From assembly GCA_001462255.1 (NCBI GenBank), contig LIUJ01000235.1, forward strand, positions 4,286 through 10,775: a DNA stretch of 6,490 nt, in the 5' to 3' direction. How positions within the stretch are numbered: the first letter of the stretch is position 1; the number at the start of each line of letters is the position of its first letter. Under the pieces are notes generated by a model, which was given only the letters and a program-made list of their open reading frames with translations, did no database searches and was not told where the DNA came from. The stretch is from Fibrobacteria bacterium GUT77. GTDB lineage: Bacteria > Fibrobacterota > Chitinivibrionia > Chitinivibrionales > Chitinispirillaceae. A program made the position numbers and the translations under genes. Of the stretch, positions 5,520 to 6,490 are shown in pieces.

Positions 5520-6386
5520 ATGAACAAGAAATTTATGGCGCTCGGTTTGGGTCTCGCGGCCGCTACGTTGTTTTCGGGATTGTTCGTAGACGTTGCGGCT
5601 CAAGGTAAGGAGAAGAAGAAGGAGATTACGGTTATTTCCCGCGAGGAGAGTTCGGGGACGCGCGGGGCGTTTGACGAACTCATGAAGATTACGGACGGCA
5701 AGACGAATATGCTCTTCGCCGAGGCCGTGATAGTAAGTTCCACCGACGAGGTAGCCTCCAAGGTAGAGGTGGACAAGAACGCCATAGGCTATACGTCGAT
5801 AGGGGCGATTACCCCCAAGGTGAAGGCGCTCACGATTGACGGTGTGGAAGCTAAGGAGTCTAACGTAAAAAACGGGACGTATAAGATCTCCCGCCCCTTC
5901 GTGGTCGCGACGCGTACCGGGGCGTCTTTGCCCATAGCCGCCGACTTCGTCGCGTTCATAGCCTCAAAGAACGGTCAGGCGATAGTCTCCAAAGCCGGCT
6001 ACATTCCGATTGACGGCGCCCGCGATTACAAACCCGCGAACCAAAACGGTAAGCTGACTCTATCCGGTTCCACGTCGGTGGAAAAGGTAATGGAGAAGCT
6101 TAAGGAAGAGTACCGCAAACTGAACCCGAACGTAAACATAGAAATCAACTACAACGGCTCGTCCGCCGGTATCAAAGATTGTTTGGACAGCAAGAGCGAC
6201 ATAGCCATGAGTTCGCGCGAGTTGAAAGCGGAAGAGAAAGCCAAACTGACCGGCACAACTTTCGCGTTGGACGGCATAGCCGTCATAGTAAATAAAACCA
6301 ACGATTTAAACGCAATCAAATCGGAAACGGTAACAAAGATTTTTAAGGGAGAACTGCGCTTCTGGAATGACCTTGCAGGACTTTGA
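5520..6386 (+). CDS. pstS: Phosphate ABC transporter substrate-binding protein, circularly permuted (PstS2)
   Basis: Paralogue of the preceding gene. 288 aa from ATG 5520, preceded by GAAAGGGG. Residues 35-86 are identical to PstS1 40-91, and the remaining 201 residues align without gaps at about 77% identity. The leader differs entirely: a hydrophobic segment ending VDVAAQ with no Cys, suggesting signal peptidase I cleavage after Ala27 and a soluble periplasmic protein. The half order is swapped as in PstS1: SREESSGTRGAF (40-51), AIGYTSIGAI (88-97), YKISRPF (121-127), then SGSTSVEKVM (182-191), NGSSAGIKD (212-220), SDIAMSSREL (226-235), DGIAVIVN (251-258) and IFKGELRFWNDL (274-285). It has its own Pho box. 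No T-run terminator follows, so transcription may continue into genes beyond the window, where pstCAB would be expected. Confidence 0.9.
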   Translation: MNKKFMALGLGLAAATLFSGLFVDVAAQGKEKKKEITVISREESSGTRGAFDELMKITDGKTNMLFAEAVIVSSTDEVASKVEVDKNAIGYTSIGAITPKVKALTIDGVEAKESNVKNGTYKISRPFVVATRTGASLPIAADFVAFIASKNGQAIVSKAGYIPIDGARDYKPANQNGKLTLSGSTSVEKVMEKLKEEYRKLNPNVNIEINYNGSSAGIKDCLDSKSDIAMSSRELKAEEKAKLTGTTFALDGIAVIVNKTNDLNAIKSETVTKIFKGELRFWNDLAGL

Positions 6387-6404
6387 CAAGGAGCGAAGCG
6401 ACGA

Positions 6405-6416
6405 GGCAATCTCGAA
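6405..6416. repeat. Short fragment related to the dispersed repeat
   Basis: GGCAATCTCGAA is shared with positions 16-27 of copy A, and again lies just after a gene's stop codon. The surrounding bases (GAGCGAAGCGACGAGGCAATCTC) do not match further, so it is either a third diverged family member or a chance 12-mer. Low confidence. Confidence 0.35.
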
Positions 6417-6428
6417 CATATAACGTAA

Positions 6429-6490
6429 TTCAAGGAGATTAGCGTCGCTGAGATAAACAAGTTGTTTCGCGACGCGAAGCGGCGCATGTT
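6429..6490 (+). CDS. Possible 5' end of the next gene (partial, start unclear)
   Basis: After a stop at 6426-6428 one frame stays open to the window edge, reading FKEISVAEINKLFRDAKRRM. Its codons resemble those of neighbouring genes and an AAGGAG lies at 6432-6437. However, no ATG, GTG or TTG sits 5-10 bases after that site: an ATT is directly adjacent, a TTG is at 6462 and an ATG at 6486. It may be a gene with an unusual start or an accidental open frame. I do not recognise the protein. Confidence 0.25.
6442..6475. other. Stem-loop near the right edge
   Basis: GCGTCGC (6442-6448) pairs with GCGACGC (6469-6475). An inner AAAC (6455-6458) can pair with GTTT (6464-6467). No T-run is seen on the plus strand, so it is not a clear intrinsic terminator for pstS2. 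It could be a translational control hairpin for a downstream gene, or part of an intergenic repeat. Confidence 0.45.

Noticed and set aside
1..6490. CRISPR array, transposase or phage genes
   Set aside because: No regularly spaced short repeats, terminal inverted repeats or mobile-element proteins are visible; the only repeats are the two 60-bp copies and the paralogous pstS genes.

Overview
The window looks like the chromosome of a moderately GC-rich bacterium (somewhat above 50% GC by eye), probably a diderm that does not obviously sporulate. It encodes YajC, a SpoIID-type peptidoglycan lytic enzyme, and two exported phosphate-binding proteins, one of which has a signal peptidase I-like leader and would be a free periplasmic protein. 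I cannot name the taxon. Weak lipoboxes and the PstS type would fit a spirochaete or a related lineage, but this is only a guess.

Left part (minus strand, 71-2511): a compact operon yajC - def - spoIID-like. Gaps are 1 nt and then an 8-nt overlap, if the GTG and TTG starts proposed here are correct. Middle: a 315-nt AT-rich divergent intergenic region separates yajC from a plus-strand tRNA gene with anticodon CAU (2827-2900). That tRNA has a near-consensus promoter (TTGACA-17-TATTTT) and an intrinsic terminator. tilS, encoding tRNA-Ile2 lysidine synthetase, follows directly (2980-4077); its substrate is itself a CAU-anticodon tRNA.

Right part (plus strand, 4241-6386): two tandem paralogous pstS genes. 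Each is preceded by an 11-bp-periodic TTTACA-type Pho box placed at exactly the same distance from a TATTTT -10 element. A strong terminator separates them, so the two are separate phosphate-responsive transcription units. Both proteins have their two halves in swapped order compared with canonical PstS: the lobe carrying SREESSGTR comes first, and the lobe carrying SGSTSV / GSSAGI / DIAMSSREL comes second. This is a circular permutation and is the most striking observation here. PstS1 has an N-terminal Cys (possible lipoprotein) and PstS2 does not, suggesting an anchored and a soluble version.

A ~60-bp direct repeat occurs at 1-60 and 4105-4164, flanking the yajC-def-spoIID/tRNA/tilS block, and a short related piece lies after pstS2. 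The final ~60 bases hold a stem-loop and an open frame preceded by AAGGAG that lacks a standard start codon at normal spacing.
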